Shown in pieces: positions 43,959-52,662 of a stretch of DNA of 64,000 nucleotides. Location of the stretch: contig NZ_JAIQDW010000014.1 of the NCBI RefSeq assembly GCF_020026925.1, positions 62,001 through 126,000 of the forward strand, read 5' to 3'. The notes beneath the pieces are model-generated. The model did not search any database and was not told the origin of the DNA. It worked only from the letters and a program-made list of their open reading frames with translations. This stretch comes from Flavobacterium hibisci (GTDB taxonomy: Bacteria; Bacteroidota; Bacteroidia; Flavobacteriales; Flavobacteriaceae). A program made the translations under genes and the position numbers. The stretch's first letter is position 1; every line of letters starts with the position of its first letter.

Positions 43959-44724
43959 AAGCATTAAGATTCAAAAGTTCTTCCAAAGAAACAACTTCAT
44001 AATTATTTTGCTGTAAAAATTGCAAAAACTGTTCCAATACCAAAACAGAGTGTGGCGCCGTGTCGTGCAAAAGTACAATTCCGCCGGGAGAAACACGTTT
44101 TTTAATTCGATTCAAAATCAAATCCACATTTGTTGTGCCTCCGTCAAGAGAACGAATATTCCAGCCAATTGTTTTATGTCCGGTGATTTTTAAAGCTCTC
44201 CGAATTGATGGCGTCGTAACTCCGTAAGGTGGACGAAAAAAGTGAATCTTTTTGGAAGTAAATTGCTCCAGAAGCTGATCTGTTTTTCGAAGTTCACGGG
44301 TTATTTTATCTTCATGATAAAAATCGAAAAATTTAGAATGAGAATAAGAATGATTTCCAACCAAGTGACCTTCGTCAATTACTTTTTGAAGAATTTCACG
44401 ATGAGTTTCTATATTTTTTCCAATGCAGAAAAAAGTCGCTTTGGCATTGTATTTTTTTAAAAGTGCTAAAACTTCTAAAGTAAATTCACTTGGGCCATCA
44501 TCAAAAGTCAATGCGATTTTTTTTTCTGTTTCTAATGGATTACTGCAGAAAGCCTTTACATGATAATTAGATGAAATCCGGGCAGAACCAAAAGCATTTA
44601 TTCCAATCCAAACCAAGACTAAAGCAACAAACCACAGGAAATGAATTGCGAGATAAAGATTCAGAAGAAACAATACAAGCAACAAAAAGATAAAAAACAG
44701 CGATATGTTTTTATGCGTTATCAT
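43948..44724 (-). CDS. polysaccharide deacetylase (NodB) family protein
   Basis: 258 residues: two N-terminal membrane helices (about 8-27 and 29-46), then a NodB domain. Catalytic motifs are visible: TFDDGPSE (Asp75, Asp76), the zinc-binding HSYSH, RPPYG, and VLLHDT. It is predicted to be a membrane-anchored metal-dependent deacetylase facing the periplasm. Its start overlaps the upstream ketosynthase-like gene by 4 bp. Its substrate in a pigment pathway is unclear; it could deacylate or deacetylate a glycosylated intermediate. Confidence 0.87.
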   Translation of the reverse strand: MITHKNISLFFIFLLLVLFLLNLYLAIHFLWFVALVLVWIGINAFGSARISSNYHVKAFCSNPLETEKKIALTFDDGPSEFTLEVLALLKKYNAKATFFCIGKNIETHREILQKVIDEGHLVGNHSYSHSKFFDFYHEDKITRELRKTDQLLEQFTSKKIHFFRPPYGVTTPSIRRALKITGHKTIGWNIRSLDGGTTNVDLILNRIKKRVSPGGIVLLHDTAPHSVLVLEQFLQFLQQNNYEVVSLEELLNLNAYEN

Positions 44725-45785
44725 TTTGACAGCAGCGTAAAACTATGGTTTTTTCCGTGTAATTGATTGTATAATAAAATGGTTTTGTAACTCAGTTTTT
44801 CAATAGCATTAAATTTTACGATTTCAGGAATTTCCTGTGTTTTCAAAATTTTAGCAGCCATCCAAAATGCAAAAGCCGAAGCTGTATCGTATTCACCACT
44901 TAAATGTTTGTAATACAAAACCGGAGTGTTTGCAAAAGTGTTTTCGCTTAGATTTTTATAATAATTTTCGAAAGCTGTATTTCCGTCAAAGCCTAAGACT
45001 AAAGCATCAACATCAGCGATTTCTAAATTATTTGATTTTAGGAAAGATAAAATCTCACTTTCAACTTCGTTTTCTTCTAAAGTATTTACAATAGAAACAT
45101 CTAAAATTTCAGCGTAAGTATTGTCTTTTCTTTCATTTTCTAAAACAAAAAAACTGGTACCTTCTCCATAGACAGCACCGCTTGTGTCAGAAGTCAAAAC
45201 ATTGTAAGGCGCCTGATTGTCTTGTTTAATGCGTCCGTTTAATTTGAAAAGGGCAGTGGTATAATCGCCATTTTCATCAACGCCCCCAACTAAAATAGAA
45301 TTAGCTTCCTCTTCTTCAATCTGCATTTTTGCATCGATCAAAGCCGATTCAAAAGAAACCGCGCCATTCACATAAGTGAAATTATAACCTTTACATTGCT
45401 GTAAAAGTGCAATCTGCGCACCAACCGTATTATGAGTCGATTGAATAAATGAAGTTGGAGTTAGAAATTCTTCGTTATTGTCTAAAATGCTTTTTAGGAA
45501 TTTTTCAGAATCTTCGATACAGCCTAAACCTGTTCCGGTAATAATCGCATCAACATTTTCAACATTGGCATCTTTCATGGCCAGAGCCGAAGCTACGATT
45601 CCGTTTTTTACCCCTTTTGCCATGCGTCGGCTGGCAGCTGGAGAAATATATTCTTTGTACGCCGGGGGAACAATCCCCAGTACATTTTCTTCATGATTTA
45701 CAACAGCTTCTTCCAAAAAAACAGTATCAAATGTTTTTTGAGTCGAAATACAGCCTACTCCATTTATATATGTTTTTTTACTCAT
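44721..45785 (-). CDS. ketosynthase-like protein without active-site Cys (chain-length-factor type)
   Basis: 354 residues of the thiolase fold. At the place of the active-site Cys (TACSS in its neighbour) it reads VNGAVS, with Gly141 in the Cys position, and the GH of the second His motif is GE (KHLSGEYDTAS). It should not condense by itself. It is encoded with a 1-bp overlap after a full ketosynthase (45785-46981), the arrangement of KS-alpha and chain length factor in type II polyketide systems and of the KS-CLF pair in aryl-polyene synthases. It probably forms a heterodimer with that enzyme. Confidence 0.85.
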   Translation of the reverse strand: MSKKTYINGVGCISTQKTFDTVFLEEAVVNHEENVLGIVPPAYKEYISPAASRRMAKGVKNGIVASALAMKDANVENVDAIITGTGLGCIEDSEKFLKSILDNNEEFLTPTSFIQSTHNTVGAQIALLQQCKGYNFTYVNGAVSFESALIDAKMQIEEEEANSILVGGVDENGDYTTALFKLNGRIKQDNQAPYNVLTSDTSGAVYGEGTSFFVLENERKDNTYAEILDVSIVNTLEENEVESEILSFLKSNNLEIADVDALVLGFDGNTAFENYYKNLSENTFANTPVLYYKHLSGEYDTASAFAFWMAAKILKTQEIPEIVKFNAIEKLSYKTILLYNQLHGKNHSFTLLSK

Positions 45786-46981
45786 TAGCTTTTTGAAAAT
45801 ATAAGGGTTGAGCAGTTTCCTCCAAATCCGAAAGAATTCGATAAAACGTGTTCGATAGTTTTATTTTTTAAAGTTTTCTGCGGTTTTAAATCAAATTCTT
45901 CCATCGGAACATCAAAATTCAAGTTTGGATAAACCACATTATTCTGGATGGCCAAAACACTGTACACAGCTTCAATTGCTGCGGCTGCCGCTAAAGTATG
46001 TCCTGTAAAAGGTTTTGTAGAACTGAAATCCGGAACTTTTTCGTTTTCATAAATTCGTAGCAAAGCTCTTCCTTCCGATAAATCGTTGTTTGGCGTTGCT
46101 GTTCCGTGTACGTTGATATAGTCAATTTGAGAAGGTTGTAATCCCGAAACTTCAAACGCTTTTTTCATTGCCAGATAAGCGCCGTCTCCATTTTCAGAAG
46201 AAGCGGTTTGGTGAAAAGCATCGTTTGCGTTTCCGTAACCCGAAACTCTTGCCAGCACTTTCTTATTTTGTTTTGCGACAATTTCATCCGATTCTAAAAC
46301 TAAGTAAGCTGCTGCTTCGCCAAGATTTAAACCTTTACGATTGTTGTCAAAAGGTTTATTGTAATCGTCAGATAAAATCATCAAAGTCTTAAAACCATTG
46401 ATAGTGAATTTTGCCAAAGCATCGGCTCCGCCTACAATCACGCGATCTAATTTTCCGGTTTTGATCAATCTTGCGCCAAGCATAATCGAATTGGCTGCAG
46501 ACGAACAAGCCGTACTGATTGTCGTAACCATTCCTTTTAAACCCAACTCTTCTGCAATTTTATCTGCCACATCACCACCGTCATGGCAGGTAATATATTT
46601 TACCAGTTCCGGTTTTTCGAAATAATCGTAATAATGCTTTTCGGTCATATCCATTCCGCCCACACTGGTAGCCGAAATAAGTCCGGTCCTGAATTCATTA
46701 ATATCAGAAATACCGGCGTTTTCAACAGCTTGTCTGGCTGCCAGAGTGCCAATCATAGCGGTTCGGGAGAAATTATTATCCTCATTTAATTTCAATTCAG
46801 AAATAAGATCTTCGTTGGTTTTTTTGATTTCACCCACTTTGATGACATCTTCATGAACCGTCGAAATATTTTGAATACGCGAAATGCCAATTTTGTTTTC
46901 GATCAACGAAATATAATTTTCCTCAACCGAATTACCAATCGCAGAAATAATTCCCATTCCCGTTATAGCAACACCTTTCAT
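45785..46981 (-). CDS. beta-ketoacyl-ACP synthase II-type, catalytic
   Basis: 398 residues with a complete Cys-His-His set: Cys159 in STACSSAANS, His in VHGTATPNND, and His in KPFTGHTLAAA. It elongates ACP-bound chains with malonyl-ACP. It is followed at once by a Cys-less partner. A 180-bp gap with a repeat element (47019-47110) separates it from the ACP gene upstream. It is likely the main polyene-extending KS. Confidence 0.93.
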   Translation of the reverse strand: MKGVAITGMGIISAIGNSVEENYISLIENKIGISRIQNISTVHEDVIKVGEIKKTNEDLISELKLNEDNNFSRTAMIGTLAARQAVENAGISDINEFRTGLISATSVGGMDMTEKHYYDYFEKPELVKYITCHDGGDVADKIAEELGLKGMVTTISTACSSAANSIMLGARLIKTGKLDRVIVGGADALAKFTINGFKTLMILSDDYNKPFDNNRKGLNLGEAAAYLVLESDEIVAKQNKKVLARVSGYGNANDAFHQTASSENGDGAYLAMKKAFEVSGLQPSQIDYINVHGTATPNNDLSEGRALLRIYENEKVPDFSSTKPFTGHTLAAAAAIEAVYSVLAIQNNVVYPNLNFDVPMEEFDLKPQKTLKNKTIEHVLSNSFGFGGNCSTLIFSKS

Positions 46982-47018
46982 CTAATTTTAGATTTATGAT
47001 TTTAGATTTTAGATTAAA

Positions 47019-47110
47019 CTTTGCGTCTTCGCGTCTTTGCGAGTAGATTTCTCGCAGCTTAACACAAAGAGACTTGTAATTTAATCTCGCAAAGTCACAG
47101 AGTCGCAAAG
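47019..47110. repeat. imperfect inverted repeat (TTTGCG type)
   Basis: Arms of 25 bp (47019-47043, CTTTGCGTCTTCGCGTCTTT..., and 47086-47110) pair with some mismatches around a 42-bp middle. It lies between the ACP gene and the ketosynthase gene of the pigment operon. Elements with CTTTGCG and CGCAAAG are frequent in Flavobacterium intergenic DNA as I recall. Preceding it (46985-47015) is a short direct repeat of TTTTAGAT. Confidence 0.7.
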
Positions 47111-47161
47111 ATTTTTAAGCTTTTTTAAATAGCAACTCTTGCTTGGCAAAGTTTATGAAAA

Positions 47162-47419
47162 TTACTTCGTTCTATTTGCGCTGATATACGCTGCCATAGT
47201 TTCGATAGACTGGAAAATAGATTTTCCTTCTTTCGGATCCACTAATTTAATTCCGTAATCTTTATCTAAAATCACGATCAGTTCAAGTGCATCAATTGAG
47301 TCTAAACCTAGACCGTCTCCAAACAAAGGATCAGTATCTGCAATATCTTCTACAGCGATATCTTCAAGGTTTAAAGTTGTAATGATTTTATTTTTTAATT
47401 CTGCTTTTAATGCTTCCAT
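47162..47419 (-). CDS. acyl carrier protein 1
   Basis: 85 residues, acidic. The phosphopantetheine site is Ser in GLGLDSIDALELIV. It carries growing chains by thioester. The gene lies 2 bp after the truncated ketosynthase-like gene and upstream of the KS/CLF-like pair, so it is a natural partner for these. A second ACP gene is at 57976-58230. Confidence 0.94.
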   Translation of the reverse strand: MEALKAELKNKIITTLNLEDIAVEDIADTDPLFGDGLGLDSIDALELIVILDKDYGIKLVDPKEGKSIFQSIETMAAYISANRTK

Positions 47420-47421
47420 GA

Positions 47422-48063
47422 TTATTTATGGTATAATGTATTGATATTTTCGTTTTTATAATTTTCGTTTTCTGCTGCACTTATGATGCAAAGAAACGCT
47501 TTGTAATTGTCATTAAAAAATTCTGTCCAGCCACACAGCACCAAATCTGCTTTATTTGTGTTCAGTAAAATGTTCGAATAATTCGATAAAAATTCGCCGT
47601 TAAAGGCATCAAATATAAAGAAAGAATTCTCACTTTTCAGCTGATGGCGTATACTTATTTCGCCGAGGCAAATATTGGGCAGCGTATAAACAAAAACCGC
47701 CGGACTCGGATAATAGTTTTCTTTGTCTGAAATGGATTCCTGGTATTTTACATCGGTGTCTAAACTCGACGATTTATTGGCCAAAACCAAAGCGATATTA
47801 TTTTCCTTTTGCTTCGCCAGTTCGCTATCGCTCGGGTCAGTTGAGGTAATTGGACTCAAAAGGAGTTCTGATCCTAAAAAAGCCAGTTTGCTCAACGCAT
47901 CCATTTTGAAAAACTTCGAATATTGGATTTCAAAATTACGATACGCTTGTTTGGCGAAATCTGCAAAATCTGTTGGTTCAGTTTTGAATACACAAGTTCC
48001 GTTGAGAACAATTTCGTTGTTTTCGATTTTGATGTAGGATTGTATGTTGGTTTTTTTGGTCAT
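47422..48063 (-). CDS. short ketosynthase-like protein, no catalytic Cys
   Basis: 213 residues. The pattern ALSKLAFLGSELLL, NIALVLANKSSSLDTD and PSPAVFVYTLPNICLGEISIRHQL matches the N-terminal half of thiolase-fold ketosynthases. The region where the Cys would lie reads FFIFDAFNGEFL, and the C-terminal half with the two His is missing. It is therefore half-length and probably non-catalytic, perhaps a regulatory or stabilising subunit. I recall similar short proteins in flexirubin clusters, so it is likely not a recent pseudogene. Confidence 0.72.
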   Translation of the reverse strand: MTKKTNIQSYIKIENNEIVLNGTCVFKTEPTDFADFAKQAYRNFEIQYSKFFKMDALSKLAFLGSELLLSPITSTDPSDSELAKQKENNIALVLANKSSSLDTDVKYQESISDKENYYPSPAVFVYTLPNICLGEISIRHQLKSENSFFIFDAFNGEFLSNYSNILLNTNKADLVLCGWTEFFNDNYKAFLCIISAAENENYKNENINTLYHK

Positions 48064-48141
48064 TATAAATAATTTATCAAAATAAATGCCCGTCTGAAAT
48101 AAACAGATTATATGTCATATTTTTTATAACTTTGTCAAGTT

Positions 48142-48327
48142 ATGAAATTCTACGAAAAATATCCACAACTAAAAAACAAGAGCTTTTTATCAAAAGTTCT
48201 TGCAGATACTGTATTTTCTACAATGGCTTTAGAAGATCAGCAAGTTTCGAAGAACAAAGTTGTTAAAATTGTTGATACCGTTTTAAAAGAAAAAGAATCA
48301 AAAGGAAATCAATTCTTCACTAATTAA
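48142..48327 (+). CDS. small antitoxin-like protein convergent to Fic
   Basis: 61 residues on the plus strand, the only plus-strand gene in the cluster. It has a helical profile. Residues 26-32 read STMALED: Thr27-x3-Glu31 resembles the Fic inhibitory motif (S/T)xxxE(G/N), with Asp in place of Gly or Asn. Its last 30 bp overlap the 3' end of the Fic gene tail-to-tail. It could be a class I Fic antitoxin, although those are normally encoded just upstream on the same strand. The coding call rests on the motif and on the sensible start; it may be unrelated. Confidence 0.5.
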   Translation: MKFYEKYPQLKNKSFLSKVLADTVFSTMALEDQQVSKNKVVKIVDTVLKEKESKGNQFFTN

Positions 48328-48879
48328 TCTGTTCAGTAATTTATAATCTCCACTATCTGCTAATTTCATTGCACTAATATAAAATTTTCTACTTTCTCCT
48401 TCTCGGTGATATAACTCTAAAGGTTGATATCCAAATTTTAAAGCGATGAGATTCATGAGAATCCTTCCTGTTCTTCCATTTCCGTTATTAAAAGGATGTA
48501 TTCTTATAAATTCATAATGAGAATAAACTAAACATTCGATATGATCTTTTCTAGTTTTGGAAATGGAAATTTTGAAGTTCAAATTATCCAGAAACTGATA
48601 CATAGCTTGTAAAACTAAAGTAGGTTTTGGCGGGATTAGTTGTCCTACTGAAACTTCAGTTGTTCGCCATTTTCCAGCCCAATCGTAAAGTTGTTCAAAA
48701 GCAATTTTATGAATTTCTAGAATAAGAGTTGTAGAAATTTCTACATCAATATCTAGCTCAAAAGTATAAAGTTCAGCTTTTGCGATACCTGTTGCTTCAA
48801 ATTCATTAATTTGATTTTTATCCGTTAGGCCTAACAAATTATCGTCAGGAAACGGTGTCCAATTAGTTTGATTTTCCAT
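48298..48879 (-). CDS. Fic/DOC family protein
   Basis: 193 residues with a Fic core. The motif reads HPFNNGNGRTGR (His128 to Arg139). The usual acidic residue before GNGR (Asp or Glu, binding Mg2+) is Asn132. The flap region TTEVSVGQLIPPKP precedes it. Fic proteins transfer AMP or other groups to protein side chains. Its start lies inside the end of the upstream ketosynthase gene (17-bp overlap), so it would be translated as part of the pigment operon. No internal inhibitory motif is seen at the ends. This gene has no obvious biosynthetic role and may be an insertion. Confidence 0.88.
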   Translation of the reverse strand: MENQTNWTPFPDDNLLGLTDKNQINEFEATGIAKAELYTFELDIDVEISTTLILEIHKIAFEQLYDWAGKWRTTEVSVGQLIPPKPTLVLQAMYQFLDNLNFKISISKTRKDHIECLVYSHYEFIRIHPFNNGNGRTGRILMNLIALKFGYQPLELYHREGESRKFYISAMKLADSGDYKLLNRLISEELISF

Positions 48880-50023
48880 CGCTCATTTTTATCTTTTCAA
48901 AAACCACAGCCGTATTACAACCTCCAAAACCAGAAGCCGTTTTCAGGAAATATTGAATATTCTTTTCTTCGTTTTTCTCAATCACATTGATAGTTTGGCT
49001 TACTCCGATTTCATCAAAACCTTTTGATTGAAAAAGCATATTTTGATTGGCAGATTCAATCGCAATTACTGTTTCCAATAATCCCGAAGCACCTAATGTA
49101 TGACCGTAAAATCCTTTTAAACTGTTAATTGGAACGTTTTGCAAATCCAAACGATTTAAAGCAATAGCTTCCATTTCGTCATTATAAGGCGTTGCGGTTC
49201 CGTGTGCTGAAATATAATCTAATTTATTGGCTTCAATTTGAGCTTCTTTCAAAGCATTCTTAATACTTCTAAACAAACCTTCGCCCGTTCTTGACGGACC
49301 TGAAATATGATTGGCATCGTTTATCGAACTGTCTCCAATGACTTTTATTTTAGCGTTTCTGGTATCCGCCGAAACTAAAACGGCAGCTGTTGCTTCGCCT
49401 AAACTTACACCCGTTCTGTTTTTAGAATACGGTTTGCAAGGCAGTTCGCTCATCGCCTGAAAAGCATTAAAACCAGACAAAACAAATTCTGAAACTTCAT
49501 CACCCGCAACTACGAAAATGTTATCATAAAGTTCCGATTGAATCATTCTTTTCGCAACAGAAACGGCTAAAATTCCGGAAACGCAGGCGTTTGAAACCAC
49601 GATTGGCTGTGTTTGGAATCCGAAGAAACCGGAAACATTTTTTGCCAAAACATCCAAATGGGCGTTATTAAGACTTTCTTCAGAAGAATCTTGTAAAGCC
49701 GTTATATTTCCTTTTGTTGTCGAAAGTATAAAAGCGGTTTTAGAATTTAATTCGACTTCAGCATTTTTGATAATCGGCTCTAAAGCCAGAATCATCATTT
49801 TTTCTAAACGGGAATATTTGGTTTCAGAGCTGATTTTTGCAAAAGCACTGTTTATTTTTTCATCAGAAATAATCGAAGCATAAAATGAATTGGGCATTAA
49901 AGAAATATCGTTGTGAAGCTGAATTCCGGAATCGCCACGAAGAATGGCTTCGATGTTCGATGCAACATCAAAACCTAAAGGTGTGATGCAATTCGTTTCT
50001 GTGATGTATATTTCTTTTATCAT
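48863..50023 (-). CDS. beta-ketoacyl-ACP synthase, catalytic
   Basis: 386 residues with Cys147 (SNACVSGI), His in AHGTATPYND and His in FYGHTLGASG, all three catalytic residues of KAS I/II. The last residues (KMSDGKSN) overlap the Fic start and look like an extension past the usual end (VVFEKI). It is preceded by a 182-bp gap carrying the 126-bp repeat element. It would catalyse chain elongation or priming in the pathway. Confidence 0.92.
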   Translation of the reverse strand: MIKEIYITETNCITPLGFDVASNIEAILRGDSGIQLHNDISLMPNSFYASIISDEKINSAFAKISSETKYSRLEKMMILALEPIIKNAEVELNSKTAFILSTTKGNITALQDSSEESLNNAHLDVLAKNVSGFFGFQTQPIVVSNACVSGILAVSVAKRMIQSELYDNIFVVAGDEVSEFVLSGFNAFQAMSELPCKPYSKNRTGVSLGEATAAVLVSADTRNAKIKVIGDSSINDANHISGPSRTGEGLFRSIKNALKEAQIEANKLDYISAHGTATPYNDEMEAIALNRLDLQNVPINSLKGFYGHTLGASGLLETVIAIESANQNMLFQSKGFDEIGVSQTINVIEKNEEKNIQYFLKTASGFGGCNTAVVFEKIKMSDGKSN

Positions 50024-50040
50024 TTTATTTCTCTATTTCT

Positions 50041-50166
50041 CCTGCAAGGTTTTTAAAACCTTGTAGGTATGTTTTTTTCAAACTTTATCTAAAAAAAGGT
50101 TTCACGCAGATTTTGCAGATTTATTCGATTTTATATATACCTACAAGGTTTTGAAAACCTTGCAGG
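50041..50166. repeat. 126-bp palindromic element (MITE/REP-like)
   Basis: Terminal inverted repeats of 30 bp (50041-50070 and 50137-50166, beginning CCTGCAAGGTTTT) match with one mismatch. Each arm is itself partly palindromic (AAGGTTTT with AAAACCTT). The 66-bp middle contains CGCAGATTTTGCAGATT. The element sits between two operon genes. I recall such elements as dispersed in Flavobacterium genomes; copy number cannot be checked here. Confidence 0.85.
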
Positions 50167-50205
50167 AAACGGATTTAAATTATTTTTAATTTGTGCAATT
50201 TGTGT

Positions 50206-50655
50206 TTATTTCAACAATCCCACTTTCCTTTTCCATTCCTCATAAAAAGGCGGATTTGTCAGCATTAAATTTCCGTCTTTATCTAAAAAAACCTGAGTCG
50301 TTTCACCGGTACAAGCTATTTCTCCTTTGGCATCAATAATTTTAAAACGGTAAATTATTTTTGCAGCTGGTGTTTCTACAACTGTTGTTTCAATCGTTAC
50401 CACGTCGCCGTAGCGCAAGGAAAGTTTATGTTCGCAGGTCGATTTTACAATTGGGGTTGTATAACCTGTTGCTGCAATATCCAGATACGTAAGTCCGTGC
50501 TGGCGTCCAAAAGCTTCGCGTCCATCTTCGAAATACGTGATATAATGGCCGTGCCATACAATCCCAAGCGGATCAGTCTCGTTAAAACGAATTCTGATTT
50601 CGTGTGAAACGGTCAGGTTGGAGGCTTCGTTATACTGTTCTTTTCTTTTTGTCAT
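50206..50655 (-). CDS. 4HBT-type acyl thioesterase
   Basis: 149 residues, hot-dog fold of the 4-hydroxybenzoyl-CoA thioesterase (YbgC/FcbC) family, with the motif RFNETDPLGIVWHGHYITYFEDGREAF containing the Asp of the active site. It would release acyl groups from CoA or ACP, like the thioesterase found in aryl-polyene clusters. Its start overlaps the 3' end of the ABC permease gene by 26 bp. Confidence 0.88.
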   Translation of the reverse strand: MTKRKEQYNEASNLTVSHEIRIRFNETDPLGIVWHGHYITYFEDGREAFGRQHGLTYLDIAATGYTTPIVKSTCEHKLSLRYGDVVTIETTVVETPAAKIIYRFKIIDAKGEIACTGETTQVFLDKDGNLMLTNPPFYEEWKRKVGLLK

Positions 50656-51913
50656 AAAATAAGGCGATGGCGGTTGTGATAATGAAAAACAAAAATAATA
50701 AAGTTATCTGTGGAATGATTTCGACGAAAGAGCTGTTGCGTAATAAAACATCATAAAACGCTTCTAATCCCCAGTTCATAGGAGAAGATTTTGCAATATA
50801 CTGCATGATTTTCGGCATGGCAAAAACAGGAACCCAAACGCCTCCAATTGCGGCTAAAATGATTACACTTGTTGCACCAAACGGAGCAGATTGTTCCTGC
50901 GTGCTGGCGACAGTTCCTAATAAGATTCCGTAGCCGATTGCTGCAAAACCTGAAAATAATGCTACAACACTTGTCAATACGAAATGTCGTTCGATGTTTA
51001 AAGAAGGCAACCCGATTGAGGGGAACAAAAATACTGCAACGGCAACCATCATATAAAACTGAATCATACAAATGATGGAGTAGGTGATGGTTTTGCCAAT
51101 AATCACAACTAAATTAGAAACCGGATTGGTTCTTAAACGAACAAAAGTTCCCTGTGTTTTTTCTTTTACAATGTTGATAGAAAGGGGAATTACAATAAAA
51201 AAGATCGCAAAAAGTGTCCAAGCCGGAACATTGTGCTGCACCGAATTCGGAAGCACTTCTTTATTATTGATTCTCGGAATTATTTCTTTGAAAGTAATAA
51301 AGCTTTTTTGCTCAAAATCGATGGTTTCTTCTCCTAATTGTTTTTGAAAAGTTGAATAAATCGATTTGGTTTCAATCTGCGAAATCATTTTGTCAATCGA
51401 ACTCATAACTGCATTTTTGAAACTCATCTGAACGGCGGGATCAAAATACAGTTTGACTTCTTTTTCTTTAATGACACGCTGAGGTTCTGAGGTTGCAGTG
51501 CTGTCTGTCAACCCTAAATTGCTGACAATTTTTTCTACATTCTGCTCGACTTTAGCCTGCAGATCAGAACTTAGATTTTCCGGAATTACAATTGCCAGCT
51601 GGAATTTTCCTTTGTACACATTTTCTTTGGCAATTTCTTCGGTAATCGGTTTATTGTCAATTTGTGTTACAACGGTAAAATAGTTGCTTTTTTCTAAATT
51701 TTCAAAAACGGTTTTAGAAACAGATCCTTTGTCCTTATCCACCAAAAGAATCTGAATTTTAGAATTGGTTACCGCATTAAAAGTGCTGTCCTGAATTATG
51801 GTTACGGCAATGACCAAAACCAAAGGCATGACAAATAAAATAATCAGTCCGCCTAAATCTCTTTTCAGCAAAAGAAATTCTTTTACTATCGACATCCAGA
51901 TTTTATATATCAT
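50630..51913 (-). CDS. ABC-2 type transporter permease
   Basis: 427 residues: one N-terminal membrane helix (about 18-38), a large extracytoplasmic domain (about 40-220), then five C-terminal helices with the ABC-2 pattern (KEKTQGTFVRLRTNPVS, FGATSVIILAAIGGVWVPVFAMP, SPMNWGLEAFYDVLLR). It overlaps the ATPase gene by 11 bp. The pair forms an exporter in the pigment operon, possibly for a pigment precursor. A drug-export alternative cannot be excluded. Confidence 0.9.
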   Translation of the reverse strand: MIYKIWMSIVKEFLLLKRDLGGLIILFVMPLVLVIAVTIIQDSTFNAVTNSKIQILLVDKDKGSVSKTVFENLEKSNYFTVVTQIDNKPITEEIAKENVYKGKFQLAIVIPENLSSDLQAKVEQNVEKIVSNLGLTDSTATSEPQRVIKEKEVKLYFDPAVQMSFKNAVMSSIDKMISQIETKSIYSTFQKQLGEETIDFEQKSFITFKEIIPRINNKEVLPNSVQHNVPAWTLFAIFFIVIPLSINIVKEKTQGTFVRLRTNPVSNLVVIIGKTITYSIICMIQFYMMVAVAVFLFPSIGLPSLNIERHFVLTSVVALFSGFAAIGYGILLGTVASTQEQSAPFGATSVIILAAIGGVWVPVFAMPKIMQYIAKSSPMNWGLEAFYDVLLRNSSFVEIIPQITLLFLFFIITTAIALFYDKKKRTV

Positions 51914-52655
51914 CTCTCAAGGCTTTACCGGTTAATGAAATAAAAACATCTTCGAGATTTCGGGCCTCTTTTGTAGCTTCAATTAATGCCAAAGGAGTGT
52001 CCTGTGCATAAATCTGTCCCTGATCTAAAATGGCAATCTGCGTACAGAAATCTTCGGCTTCAGCCAAATGATGCGAGGTATAAATAATCGTAGTTCCGTT
52101 TTGGTTTAAAACTTTCAAATAATCGATAATGGCAGTTTTAGAATGCACATCAACACCAACAGTTGGTTCATCCAAAAACAAAACTTTTGGATTATGAAGA
52201 ATTCCGGCAATCAGATTGACACGGCGTTTCATTCCGCCCGAAAAAGTCTGAACTTGTTTATCGGCAAATTTTAATAAACCCAAAAGATCCAAAGCTTCAA
52301 TAACTTTATCTTTTAAATCAGAACCTTTCAAGCCGTACATACTTCCAAAATAATGCAGATTTTCCCTGGCAGTCAATGTCGGGTACAAAGCATATTCCTG
52401 AGGCACAACGCCTATGATTTTTTTGATTTTTGAAGCATGATGCTGATAGTCTAAGCCATCAATTGTAAAATGTCCCGAAGTAGGTTTAATCAAACCGCAG
52501 AGCATCGAAATTAAGGTTGTTTTCCCGGCACCGTTTGGACCAAGTAAACCAAAAATCTGACCTTCATTTATATTTAGCGAAACGTTGTTCAAAGAGTACA
52601 TTTCTGCTTCTTTGTACTTTTTCGAAAGGGATTCTATTTTTATAATGGGCTGCAA
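51903..52655 (-). CDS. ABC transporter ATP-binding protein of the ABC-2 exporter
   Basis: 250 residues with Walker A GPNGAGKTT, signature FSGGMKRRV, Walker B VLFLDEPTVGVD and the switch His in TSHH. This is the ABC-2 (DrrA/CcmA-type) ATPase group. It lies between the BtrH-type gene (7 bp gap) and its permease gene (overlap). Confidence 0.95.
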   Translation of the reverse strand: MQPIIKIESLSKKYKEAEMYSLNNVSLNINEGQIFGLLGPNGAGKTTLISMLCGLIKPTSGHFTIDGLDYQHHASKIKKIIGVVPQEYALYPTLTARENLHYFGSMYGLKGSDLKDKVIEALDLLGLLKFADKQVQTFSGGMKRRVNLIAGILHNPKVLFLDEPTVGVDVHSKTAIIDYLKVLNQNGTTIIYTSHHLAEAEDFCTQIAILDQGQIYAQDTPLALIEATKEARNLEDVFISLTGKALRDDI

Positions 52656-52662
52656 AATATCG

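Noticed and set aside
47422..48063. Pseudogene of a ketosynthase
   Set aside because: The frame is intact, tightly packed between neighbours (2 bp to the ACP gene), and the N-terminal-half pattern is well preserved; I recall similar short proteins in flexirubin clusters.
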